Below are positions 1 through 19,629 of a stretch of 64,000 bases of DNA, one piece after another (the stretch's first letter is position 1; every line of letters begins with the position of its first letter). The notes beneath the pieces were generated by a model. That model had not been told where the DNA came from, ran no database searches, and saw only the letters and a program-made list of their open reading frames with translations. Origin of the DNA: Lineus longissimus (lineage: Eukaryota; Nemertea; Pilidiophora; Heteronemertea; Lineidae). The stretch is from assembly GCF_910592395.1 (NCBI RefSeq), contig NC_088311.1, positions 3,536,501 to 3,600,500 of the forward strand, read 5' to 3'. The translations under genes and the position numbers were made by a program.

Positions 1-2370
1 GTATAAAAATCTTTCATTTTGAAATTCAAATTATGGATATGTTGAAAGTTTTAATATCTTTGATTAGTTAGGAGAGTGCACATAATAAAGTTGCAATGGC
101 GATAACAGTTAGAATGTGTTTCGTAATTTGTATTCTTCATGCCAAAATAAATTGTTTCATCCTTTTTCCATATAACTCGCCAATTATAAGTCTGGAATAT
201 TTTCACTGCCTTGAGGATCTGTGGGAGTCAAGTTACAAGTTTATTTTACCAACAATAACACAGATTTGACAGTATCACCTCTATTGACAAGGCAGACGAG
301 TCATAACCAGATACTATACCTACCCTTCTTCTTGGAAATCAAACAAGAATCTTCGAATGCAATTGCGGACAAGGTTGTGTCATCTGAAATAATAAATTGG
401 CACAAATGTGTAATAAAATTACAGCATTTCTGCTTGTATTTGTATTAGTACTTAGCAGTCATTATACTAAATGCCGAAAAATTATGGTTGAATCTCAATT
501 TTTCACATGATTTGCTTTCCTTTGGCAGAGGTTGACCTTATTATGGAAATAAATGTGAGCTAGGTCATGGCATATCATGCCGATCCATCGTCGTGCTGAT
601 ATACATACCCTTGCAAATCATACAAGATTCTTCAGTTGCAATCGCGGAGAGGGTTTTTAGCATCTGGAATGAGAAATTGAAACAGATACATAATATCATC
701 AATTCTACAAGAAGTCATGAAAAAAGCAACTTTCAGCCAGATCCAATGAAAGTACCAGATTTTGCCTGATTCTCTCATGCAATGACTCCTAAAAATACAT
801 ATTTTCCACAAAAAAATAATCAAAGGAAAGTTGGGCTCTCTTCCAAAATCCCTTTTGCCTGTAAAACGATATAATGTCAAGATTTAGTAGGTGACACCCA
901 CCTTTTGGAACATTGATGCTGAACACATGTAATTTGGCTATTTCATAATGTTGAAATGAGTCAAAGTGTGCACACCCTGCCAGAAAGAATATTCTGCTTG
1001 CACTGCATGCTTGAACCAAGCATTGGAAGGTATAAAATGTGACAGGTAGTGGTTTTATGTAACACACGCAAACTTTCCTTCAAGGTTGACTGAGTCTGTT
1101 GTTGGCTTAGATAACCAAACAAAGGTGTCAGATGTAATACACTAATAGGCCGTGAAGCCAGATTGGTAATGAGATTGGCCATAAGCCATGAATAAATAAC
1201 CTTTTTGATTATTGTGGATTGGGTCTAATAAATATCGTATGGGGTATTAATCACATAGTAGAGTTGCTAGTTTTTCCTAAAACAGATCTTGCAATGAAAA
1301 CTGGTAGAAAAAAGTCATAATGGTGAACTTGGTGGATACCAACTTTTCAAATTCTGGTGAATTTAGAATAAAAAACCCATAAAAGTCCTGTAGTTTCATG
1401 GACGAGGAATTTCATCACATACAGATTTGAGAACGAGAAGTTGAATACACCCTTAGAGTTCATACCGTAGAGAATGCTATTATAGACTAATCGTAGTACC
1501 AAGCACAGACCAAAGTATTAAGAGGGCACGTCATCATTGCGTAAATTCAGGAAAGAACCCTTAAGATGGAATGACAACATTTTCATGAGCTCAGAAACAA
1601 TTAATTTCAACTTAAACATGACTTAGCTAGGAATAATTTCCAACAAATATCTATATGATTATGAAATACGCAATGTTGGTGAACAGAGCGCCGTTCGAAA
1701 CAACAGTAAAACTCGGCCCCTTTTCATCAAATTTGGTAACTCATGACAACGGAGCCTCAGAGGTGTCCTATTTATAGCGAATCCAGTCAGACTTTTAGCA
1801 CATACGCGTACATTCAGGGAAGACTCCCTAACGAGACCCGAGGCGAATTGGCACTGTGATCAGTCGTGCTGTCACCTGATCACGGCAACACTGGACGCTC
1901 GTGACTGCGCCATTCATCATTAAAATCTATATCTTTACGCATCTGTTTGACACAAAAACATTGTTGCTGTTGTGAAAACTATATCACACATGCACGACAT
2001 CCTTAAACCGTCTTTTATCTATCGAAACATAACATTAACAAGGAGGCTTTACATCCATGTTACAAGCAGCGCACTATGACTAGGCCTAGGGCCTAGCCCT
2101 ATTAATATAGGCTACACTGCATCACTGTGTGGACGATCAAACTCATGGATTGTAGTAGGCCTGGAGGGACTATATGTGAGAAATTCAACGGGTGTAGGCC
2201 TACTGTATTAGTGTATGTAATTTTCGACATTGTACGGACCGAAGATCGGGAGATTGTTAATTCACACATAACACACACACCGACACAGGTGACAGTGTGA
2301 GCACTGAGTGAGTGACACCACTGAAGTGAGTGTACAACAGTACATAGGCCTACACGTCACGGTATCAGGC
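1..2370. other. Unassigned upstream region with a duplicated coding-like segment
   Basis: No gene is recognised here. Two stretches, about 325-420 and 605-700 on the plus strand, resemble each other in DNA and in translation: one reads QESSNAIADKVVSSEIINW and the other QDSSVAIAERVFSIWNEKL. The second stays open to a stop near 766. They could be duplicated exons or remnants of an unknown gene, but I see no clean splice sites joining them. The remainder is AT-rich with scattered short open frames that look random. Around 2,080-2,210 there are several AGGCCTA-type words, a simple compositional feature of this genome. Confidence 0.3.
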
Positions 2371-3099
2371 TGTTTCGCTACATTGCCAGTTCGCTACAAG
2401 TCGTTTCGCTACATGTGGCGGTCGTTTCGCTACATGGTAGGTCGTTTCGCTACATGGGTGGAGTCGTTTCCCTACATGATGGGTATGGTCGTTTCGCTAC
2501 ATGGAGGACGTTTCGCTACATGGGTGGAGTCGTTTCGCTACATGGATGTAGTCATTATTTTTACTCTATTTTACCCTACTATAATTCCCGGTGGTGACTA
2601 CAAATTTATTATAGCACAGTTTGCCGGTAAAAAAACGTATACGGTTTGATGGCGCGCAAGGGGTTCTTGTCGTTTGTTCGCACTTGAATGGACCAGTAAC
2701 CTCATAGACATCCATTCGCGTTGGCTCGCTCAATTACGTACTTATTATTGATTGACAGGGGTCATTCAACCGCACTTCAACGCAGATTGGAGGCCTTTGC
2801 AAGGCCTTCGCGTTGGCTCGCTCAACCGTCTGTATCCGTGTATAGTATACGTACTTATTATTGATTGACAGGGGTCATTCAAACGCACTCCAACGCAGAT
2901 TTGGAGGCCTTTGCAAGGCCTTCGCGTTGGCTCGCTCGTCTCACCCATGTAGCGAAACGTCCTCCATGTAGCGAAACGACCATACCCATCATGTAGCGAA
3001 ACGACTCCACCCATGTAGCGAAACGACCTACCATGTAGCGAAACGACCGCCACATGTAGCGAAACGACTTGTAGCGAACTGGCAATGTATCGAAACGAC
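2371..3099. repeat. Foldback element with tandem-repeat arms
   Basis: The left arm (2371-2526) and right arm (2942-3099) are near-perfect reverse complements, about 155 bp each with only a couple of differences, separated by a loop of about 415 bp. Each arm is itself a run of about eight variants of GTCGTTTCGCTACATG at short, irregular spacing. This architecture, inverted arms made of tandem repeats, is that of a foldback-type mobile element or a palindromic satellite. It ends about 180 bp upstream of the RPA2 start codon, so it may overlap the promoter or 5' UTR. I did not find convincing target-site duplications. Confidence 0.85.
2735..2936. repeat. Two ~90-bp direct repeats in the foldback loop
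   Basis: Two copies (2735-2824 and 2848-2936) share TACGTACTTATTATTGATTG at the left end and end in CGCGTTGGCTCGCTC. A third partial copy of the right end sits at 2711-2733. Each copy has an internal palindrome AGGCCTTTGCAAGGCCT. The repeats fill the loop of the inverted structure, which suggests a composite mobile element rather than chance. Confidence 0.8.
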
Positions 3100-3277
3100 A
3101 GTTTTTTCAGGACAAAGACCAAGCAGACGGAGATGAATGACCGGCGAGGACGGACAAAAGAGAAGGCACGGCCTATAAGGAATTAGACAAAAACAGCAAA
3201 TATCTCAAAATTAAAATCCGCGAAAACGAAATTTTTCAATCCTTTTGTTTTTCTTTGTCTTTCCTATCAACTTCAAA

Positions 3278-6078
3278 ATGTGGGCTTCACAAGGTATATT
3301 CTACTGAATACTATGCTCCCCTTCTTTTAAAGAACCCGAAATAATCGGTTAAATCACCCGTATGTTTGTCTTTTTCCTACGCTTTTTTCTCAACAAATGT
3401 AACCACTAACACTGTGACTGTACATTTTACACTACACTCTACAGACTACACGACAGTGTACATGACTCATGTCATGAGTATCACAGTAGTAGTCAGTCAG
3501 TACTACAGAGTTAGAGTAGATAGAGCTCCTCGAAAGTAACCATGTCAAAATGCCTTCAACCTACCCGTAACTCAAGTCTCAAGAACTCTGATTCATCCAG
3601 ATTAAAGTTGCATGCAGTGTTTTTAGAATTCTAGATTTTTTTTCCCACTCACTCGGTCACTGACCGATTAACTGCAAGTGGTGGAAGTGCAAAGTTATTC
3701 AGAACTAATTTATCTTTATATGAAATGTTCTTCTTTTCAGGAGGTAGCAGTGGTACATACGGAGGCGATGGCCAGTTCTCAAATGGACCCCAGGGTGGCG
3801 GAGGTTTTGTCGGCTCTCCAGGATTTGGGCAGTCGCCAGCAGGACAGGGAACAACTATGAAGGTACGCGTACATATATTTCAGTACCTCCATATCTGCCA
3901 CTGCTATTACAGTTATATCTGTCCTAGATTATACAAGAATGATACGACTTATTGTGATGTGGAAAAGAAGTGATGCTAGTACGATGTCCAGAATCAGTGT
4001 TCATTAAACTCACCTAGATAGAGGAAATATATTTTCTAATTATGGTGTTATGTTATGAACTTTCCAGAGAGCAAGAGCCACCAAGGTAACCCCTTCAACT
4101 ATTGCTGACATTCTTTCTTGCACAGCAGATGGAAACAGTTTTACTGTAATGGGTGGACAAGTGGAACTAAACCAGGTATTTATGAATAATCAGGGCCCTT
4201 CTATTCAGCTAAAATGTCATGAAATATTCATGAGCTGTGTGCAATGTAGTTGTCATCATTATCAAAAATATTATCTTGTGCCAACATCAGTTTCTTTGAT
4301 CAGAAGCTGATTTTGATTTCCAATTACTTCAAAGTCTTCTGAGGAAAAAGTCACCGTTTAGAAACCTCATAAAACCACTTAAAGGAAGTAAACCTAATGC
4401 CGTTTCTTTCTTCCAGGTCTCCATCATAGGTATTGTGAAGAGTGTGAAAGATGGTCCATCAAGGATCGACTATGAAATCGATGACTTGACAGGAGGAATC
4501 CTTGAAGTCAAACAGTTTGTTGACAATGAGGTGTGTATTGTTCCTCTGGAGTCTTCAGTATTTCCTTTAGTTTCAAATTGCATGTTGCTTTATCCTTGGC
4601 TATTTTGTTTCATGCCAACTTCTCCCTTCAGTAAGCATCAAAAGTTGTCTCTTTAATTAAAGGATACTCCAGAACACCTGAGAATCAAACCCCAGCGAGA
4701 AAATGCCTACGTCAAAATATTCGGCCATATGCGAAGGTTCCAAGACAAGCAGACCGTCGTTGCATTCAAGACAGCACCACTGAGCAATTTGAACGAACTC
4801 ACAACACATATATTGGAGACCATTCACACCAGACTTGTGCTCAGCAATGGGAAGAATGTGGTAGGTTGTCAGTCACTATTACATACACAATATATTCCTC
4901 TGCAGTTACAGGCCATTGAATTTGTGCCAACTGTTTGACACTTTTGCATTTATAGACGAAATCAGGACTTACATTGTCCACCTACATATAGAGAGGGTGA
5001 CTCTCATGACAGCGTATGTTTATTCAAGGGTCACCCATAAAGTCCTAGTTGATGCTCGGCACAGAAATCATTATTTTTACTTTTGTAATTGTCGTTTCTC
5101 ACCTTTGTAATTCTTCCAATCTTTCTAGACTCAGGGGACAGCTACAAGTGGCAAAGTGAATACCATTCCTATTGGCAACGCTGATGAAAATAGGTTTGAT
5201 GGATCAGATGGATTGAATGGCCTTACACCTATACAACAACAGGTAGGCTTATGCTATAAGATCCATTGCTAAGATGTAAGATGTAGGCAATAGGTCAGGT
5301 TGGTTAAAATAATTCAGTTGTTTCTTTGACCCAAGCAACAACTGAACCAATGTGCAAACGTTCACATTAGAAGCCTTTGAAAAATGGACGGACATGAAGC
5401 TAATCTTCCTTTCTCCATATACTGACACATAGCTCGATCCTTATTTGTTTATGAGTTGAAGGTAGGATTTGCTGGCTGTTTCAGGAATAACACAGTTTTC
5501 TATTTAGGCAGTTTGAATGTATTCTGATGTTCAACCTTCAATGTCTATCCTGTGAAATGCTCACTTATTTTGTTTCTAATCAGGTTCAACTGAAGATCGC
5601 TAGCACCATTAGTGACCAGGGAATCAGTGTCCAAACAATCTGTGAACAGTTGCGAGGAGTAACAGAAGCGCAAATCAGGCAGGTTGCATTTCTCTCTGCT
5701 CTCGGTGAATCTAGTATTTTGCTGTTTCTCAAGCCCCACAGACACAAGTAAATTCCTCCAAGGAAAGGCACTATTCATGTCTACATGAATAAGAGTAGCA
5801 GGGGTTGTATTAGTTCTCAATGAAACCTTGGTTTTTGTTCTTCGATCAAGTCATTCATTACTAGGCCGTCTGCTGATAGGCCTAGGCAATGATAAAGAAC
5901 CAGGTTTTCCCTCGGTTATACACAAGTAAATTCAGATGCTGCTAACAAATGCCACTTTCCAAATTTCTAATTCACAAATATTTCTCAATATTGCAGGAAA
6001 GCAATCGACTTCCTGAGCAGTGAAGGCCACATCTATTCAACTGTGGATGACGATCACTATAAAACAACAGATAGTTGA
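3278..6078 (+). CDS. RPA2: Replication protein A 32-kDa subunit (RPA2)
   Basis: RPA32 is the middle subunit of the RPA heterotrimer, which coats single-stranded DNA in replication, repair and checkpoint signalling in the nucleus. Coding exons: 3278-3293, 3741-3862, 4068-4175, 4417-4530, 4663-4860, 5129-5242, 5584-5678, 5997-6078; total 282 residues (human 270). The protein begins MWASQGGSSG, matching the MW start and Gly/Ser-rich phosphorylated N-terminus of the family. An OB-fold follows from about residue 55 to 185 ([21 protein letters not shown]), and a C-terminal winged helix ends [18 protein letters not shown], close to the human end. The first coding exon is only 16 bp; I chose it because ATG has A at -3 and the phase fits. 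Intron 7 must use a GC donor (CAG|GCAGGT) to keep frame. The foldback lies just upstream. Confidence 0.95.
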
Positions 6079-6441
6079 GGAGTGACCAAACTTTGGAATA
6101 CGACACATGGCTATGGACACTCAGGACTATATAAAGTTACAAAGAAATGTTAGAAACATTATTGAAAGTGCTCGACATTTGTGAACAATTCAAAATATAT
6201 TATGTGCTTACCAAAAATCCTCTATTTACATATTATGTGGACATCACATAAGTGAGAGGTGTCTTGAAAGCTTACTTTATAGAAATATTTCGAGACTGTG
6301 CGAGTTTTGGGACTATTTTGCAGTCATGACCGAGCCAATTACAGTTGCAATGGTCTTCTGTCGACTTTGGTATCTTATCCTATCCGACAAATAGAATTGG
6401 TACTGAATGGATCAACATGGCTCAATAGCTCATGCATTGAT

Positions 6442-6447
6442 AATAAA
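6442..6447 (+). terminator. Candidate poly(A) signal for RPA2
   Basis: AATAAA about 360 nt after the RPA2 stop codon. It is the first canonical hexamer I see downstream. Confidence 0.5.
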
Positions 6448-6969
6448 CTAAAACTGCATATTGTTAAATGTGTCTCACTCATTCCTTCCACTTTCTATGA
6501 AGCTGAGAGGATTGCAGATTTCGCTGTGCAGTTGTGATGTTTGCTTCAGGCTTCATAGTCTAGGCCTGGTCACAAATCACTAAGAAGGCTTGTGAATGAT
6601 TGAAAATCGGGTCTAAGGCTGCGTATCCATAGGCTCTTCCTTTGTCACGTTGTTTCCATTGTCTCCATTAAAGCATGATTTCTCGTACAACCAATGAGAT
6701 CATCAAATAAGCTGACCAATGGTTCATTTTATGTGTGCAGCGTCACTAGAAACCCCGGAACAAGGAAAAATGCTGTAAGCGCATGGTTTATGGAAAATCA
6801 GTCTTAAAGGATACCATATTGGTGTTAGAAAATAGAATCCAACCAATAGAATCCCTCTATTCCTGATCTGTCCAAAAGCAGACCTGTACCGTCTTTAGAT
6901 ATCCAAGTTGCACCTACCCACAAGAAACAAACTACGAATACCAGTAGTTATTTGTATAAACACTATAAT

Positions 6970-6975
6970 TTTATT
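6970..6975 (-). terminator. Candidate poly(A) signal for ARMC7
   Basis: AATAAA on the minus strand, about 275 nt after the ARMC7 stop codon. Confidence 0.55.
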
Positions 6976-7250
6976 CAAAGCACTGATTTAAGTCATTGTG
7001 ACAACTTGTCATCATTGCAATAAGAATCATATGCAACTTCACATATCCTCACATTTTCTTTCAATCCATAGAGATCCAAACAAGTTTGGGAAATCCTAAA
7101 TGCATACCAATTTATCAACGTTGTTAGTCAGTTCTATACACAGAATGAAAAAGTACTTTGCTTTATCAGTTCAGAAGTTTCCACATTTGACTGCCTAGTT
7201 GTCCTGTTTCAATCCACAAGTATTCCTTCCAATGACATTCCTGCTGAAAT

Positions 7251-9740
7251 TCATGTCCCCGATTCCTGGAAAAGTTCTGATGCTTGAACACATTGTTGCT
7301 TTGTACAATAATCCTGCAAAGAAAGATAAACCTCGATTAAAGTGATGTCCGGTTCTAGTGCTGCTTGTTGATATTCAAAAGTAAGACTAGTGTTCCCTCT
7401 CAAGAAACTTCCAAAAACAAGAAATGGCCAGAAGTTCCAAATGCATGCAGGAAATCGTAGGTAGCAAGCCAGTATAATCAATGTACCTGGTACTCTTGTA
7501 GCAGTGTTTGAAGTAATTTTATGTGATTGGCAAGTGTGTTATGTCCACCTCCCTTGATGTGTGGCTCCATGCCAGTGATGATACAATTTTACTAAGTGAA
7601 GTTGGTAATCACTTACCTGCAGAAAAACTGTTGCTAGATTACTGTGACGTTTGTTCGTGGACTTTGAAAACCTCATCATACACTCCACAACTGCAGGGGA
7701 TGTTATCTCTGGAAAAACATGAAAACTATTATCAACAGTTTCACCTCATAACCTTATGAGATTTTGTGCTATTAACTTAACTCCTGTACGTTCTGCCAAT
7801 CCTAAAGTTTATGGTGCACTTTGACACAATATTGGAAATGGATAGTGAGTGATGTTTACTATTTATAATAAGCTTGTAACTGGTACTGTTACATGTATTC
7901 CTACCTTGTTTTGACTGTGGGGTAATGAGAAACGTTAGAGTGGTCATCGCAGACAGAACGGTTTCTTGATTCGTGCTGTAACAGAGAGAAGCATCATAAT
8001 GCAAGATATCTTTTATTCACCATACTATAAAGCACAAACTTTGAAGATTTGAGAAGATCAGTTTCAATCAACCCCTTTTCTTGAAAACTTACAAGTATAA
8101 ACAGCCTGTTCTAAAATGCAAAAAAATATCTCCTTGTCTATGTCACAAGGGAAATGGGCCTTTTGTCAAAGATAACATGTTATAAAAGGGCCATATTTTA
8201 AAACGACCAGCCTCAGGCCTATTGCAGGCTTCTAAGAATAGGCATGATGGGCCATGTCTTCCTAATGGGAGTGAAGTTTGGCTGACCTTGACATGCATGT
8301 TATGACTTTGTGGACTCCATCAGCAGCTAGAATTAACTCTTTGTTCTCTTTATCTGGAATATAATAGTTGAAACAAATAACAAAAAGTTATACTAGTATT
8401 TTTATCCAGCACACTAACAGGAAATTTCCTAGACTCAAGTCATAGCTACAAGGTGCACATTGTTTCCTGTGCAGTGTCAGATAAGTTAATTGTCCATCTA
8501 AACTCATTTTGTGAGTCTTCGAAGCCAAAATTTTATCAAACCTTCATTCCTTGGGGAAAAAAGCCATACAGAAACTACATTCTGTGCATATAAAGATTAC
8601 TGCACCCCCGGAGATGGCATGTACTGGTACTTACCAAGGGCAAGATTACAAAGACCACCTATACTGAACTCCACTATCTTTTCATTGTTATCCTCAAGAG
8701 CACCTAAAAGAATTATGATATAAAGTGGGAGGAAAACAGTTTTATACCGTTCACAGATACCATAGCAATTGGAATATTATGGTAAACTGTCATAGAATAC
8801 CTGAGTACATGATGGGCCGATGGTAGGATCTACGATGATTATCACAAACCAAGGATGAAACCAAAAACCACATCTACCATACATGTCATAGGTTCTATGA
8901 CGGGCCATCATAGTATCAAAGAAGATCAACTTGTCACTTGTAATTAAAGAAATCCTGTTTTGGTATTAATACTACTTTTATCAGCATTAAAAAGTATGAA
9001 GATGATAAATGGAAACTTCTTTCCATGTGTACCATTGTCCACAGTGTTGTAGCTACTTCAGAAAGATTACTTACCAAGGAAGAGATCAATTATTTTCAGC
9101 CTCCTAATGTAACCATAGTTGATTGGATCATAGGCAAAGTTTGCCAGATTTGCAAGGACCTGCTTTCTTGCATCTAGGGTTCCAGGAAGCAAAATAAGTG
9201 TTCAGTTAATAATTGGCATGTTAGTTGAAGGCGTGCAACTAGAGAATAACTCTTCTAAATCGTAACATCATCTCCAGAGTCCTAGACCAGTGATTTAATT
9301 GTTCAATACTCTTGCAACGATGAATCTTCACCACATTTACACTCATTGAAGCTGGATCTCTAGTCTAGGGATCTCATGATCTGGTGATGGATGCATGCAG
9401 TTACCAAGTTTCTTGGGGGCAAATCACAAATGATTAATCCTTGAACAATAGGCACAGGTACTGACCAACACACAAGGAAAAATACTACAGGAGAGTATTC
9501 ATGTATGACAGAAGACGATTGATTCTTTATGTCCGCAAAGCTAGACTGAAAATGATAAACAAACAATTCACTGAGATGCAGTGTTTATTGCACTTTTCGT
9601 TTTTTTGTCATTTTACAAACTTGCAGTGTACCTAGATCGCGACATTCTTCGTATTCATCTTTCAAAGATCGCAAGAAACTGAACCGTCCAATTCCAAATG
9701 AACCCGTCTTTTTGTCAAGGTGTTCTTTGGAACTGAACAT
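7251..9740 (-). CDS. ARMC7: Armadillo repeat-containing protein 7 (ARMC7)
   Basis: ARMC7 is a small nuclear armadillo protein; in humans it pairs with RBM48 in the U12-type (minor) spliceosome near U6atac. Minus-strand exons in order: 9632-9740, 9075-9173, 8635-8703, 8287-8353, 7905-7975, 7617-7708, 7251-7313; 189 residues (human 198). Diagnostic stretches are [30 protein letters not shown], and [13 protein letters not shown], all close to human ARMC7. The start [11 protein letters not shown] is the only ATG in the first exon that leads into the conserved frame. All introns are GT-AG and phases agree. It is head-to-head with AMPK alpha and converges on RPA2. The C-terminal tail is shorter than in vertebrates. 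Confidence 0.93.
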
Positions 9741-17900
<8,160 letters not shown>

Positions 17901-19629
17901 ATCATTGGTGCTACTGTATACCTACTGATTATAAATCCCAGTGATTGGATGATTCGATGGATAGGTCTGCTTTGAGGATCTGACGTGGAAAGACAATTGA
18001 CTTTGTGGTAAAGATGAGACTCTGTTGCAAGCTGTAAAAATTTGTTTGGCCAGTAGTATAGTTTTTCCAAGATTGTCAACTCAGAAATCTGTAGAAATTG
18101 TATGAGGGGAGACTGTGCTACATGTAACTTGCATATATCAGACTTGTGTAAACTTTGTCTTTGCATATAATGAACAGGTTATCCAGGTCCCAAGTCTGTT
18201 GGTGATGCATGTCAATACATATAAGTTTTCATATATTCCTGTAATGGACAAAGAAATGCTGGTCCAGTGCAATTTGATGTAGGCAAGGGTATCTTTATTT
18301 AGTTATTTTGATCACAAGAAGCAATATGAACCATGGTGAATATTTCTGGGCATTCCTTGGCTTTAGAAAATCATGTAAAAAAGTTAGTGAAAGGTTGTCT
18401 CAGTTACTGCCACTTCAGCCGGGTTGCTGATTGTTGACATTTTTGATGACTGGGTTCAACTGAACCTGTATCGAGGACGATGCTGTATTGCTCCCGGGTA
18501 TGTTCTCGGCCATTTAACCAACCGTTCCTTTTCCAAGATAGGGTCCGACTGTTATCCCTAACTGAAGCCTTCTATAAATATCATGTTTTCTGTGCCATAT
18601 TAGAATATTTATGTTTAGAATCCAATGTGTTTGGTAGCATGATACGATTATGCTAATCGGTTTAAAAATGGGCAACTTTCATCCAGTAAGACATTTTCAC
18701 ACTCCAAAGTTGTCCTGTGTGGAAGGGGTTTGGGGGGGTCATTTCCATTTTCCAAATTATGTATGTACTGAAGAGTGAAAAGAGATATTAAATCTGGGAC
18801 TTCAAAAGATTTTGGCTTGACAGATTGGGGAGGGTGATGAAAAGTAGTCGGGACAACCAGTTGTGTAACAGCTAGTTTGGACGATATTCTGCGCGAGTAG
18901 ATTTACAGTTATTTCTAGCGAGTTGGTTCAAATGAACCTTTCTGTAAATATATGTAAATAACTATAAAAAAACATTTATATTGTGTTGTGCTATTTGTAA
19001 CCATGCACAGGAAAACATTGTCCGGAATCCCAAGGATGGATACAAATACGTTTTTCATCCCTATCTTTAAAATCTTTTTTGATCCAAGGAAAACACAAAA
19101 TACTCTGGTCCCCTCCTTCTGGTAAGAAGGTTCAATTCCTGAAATCGTCCTCTTCTGTAACTCAATCCTGAGGTTTCCTGGACATGTGTCTGTGCTGTAA
19201 ACTGGAATGTCTCTATGTGCTTAACTGAGCATTTGGAGGTTTTTGGGACAGAAAGTTAAAACCAAGAGACTGTGATGTACATTTTATGAATAAGTAAACT
19301 GTTCAGAATTGATTAAACTTTCTTCAGTTGTTTTTTCTGTACTGTTCATTGTCCGCAGTCCGATGGCAAGTAGAAGGTAGATATATCGCAGCAGTCTCCT
19401 TGCAAATAGCAAAATGACAGAGCAGAAAGTCTGTCACTATTCTTCTGACCCTGCCTGGTACTACTGCAACTGGAGGGAACTTCCATGCCCTGGATGCTAC
19501 TGGTCTTCGGAGGCTTGCTGGTCACACTCGCGTAGTCATCCGAGAGCTAACTATCCCAAACGTCATGCTGCCAGATCGAACTCTCCCAAATGCCATTGCA
19601 ACTATCTCGACAAACACTGTTTTTCCAAT
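17901..19629. other. AMPK alpha 3' UTR and intergenic DNA
   Basis: No other gene is seen. The region is probably mostly 3' UTR. There is no clear AATAAA close to the stop codon; ATTAAA-like hexamers occur around 18,785. A GGTTCAATTCC word near 19,129 resembles a tRNA B box but has no A box or foldable tRNA upstream. Confidence 0.4.

Larger units (their letters stand above)
6079..7250. other. Convergent 3' region of RPA2 and ARMC7
   Basis: This is the tail-to-tail interval between RPA2 (+) and ARMC7 (-). It contains an AATAAA at 6442-6447 on the plus strand and another at 6970-6975 on the minus strand (TTTATT as written), so the two 3' UTRs are probably about 370 and 280 nt. No other gene is seen. 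Confidence 0.7.

Noticed and set aside
2308-3122. Several overlapping open frames rich in SFRYM and VVSLHG
   Set aside because: They are translations of the foldback repeat arms, appear on both strands, and mirror each other because the DNA is inverted-repeated.
19090-19150. Possible tRNA from a GGTTCAATTCC word
   Set aside because: No A box and no acceptor or anticodon stem upstream.
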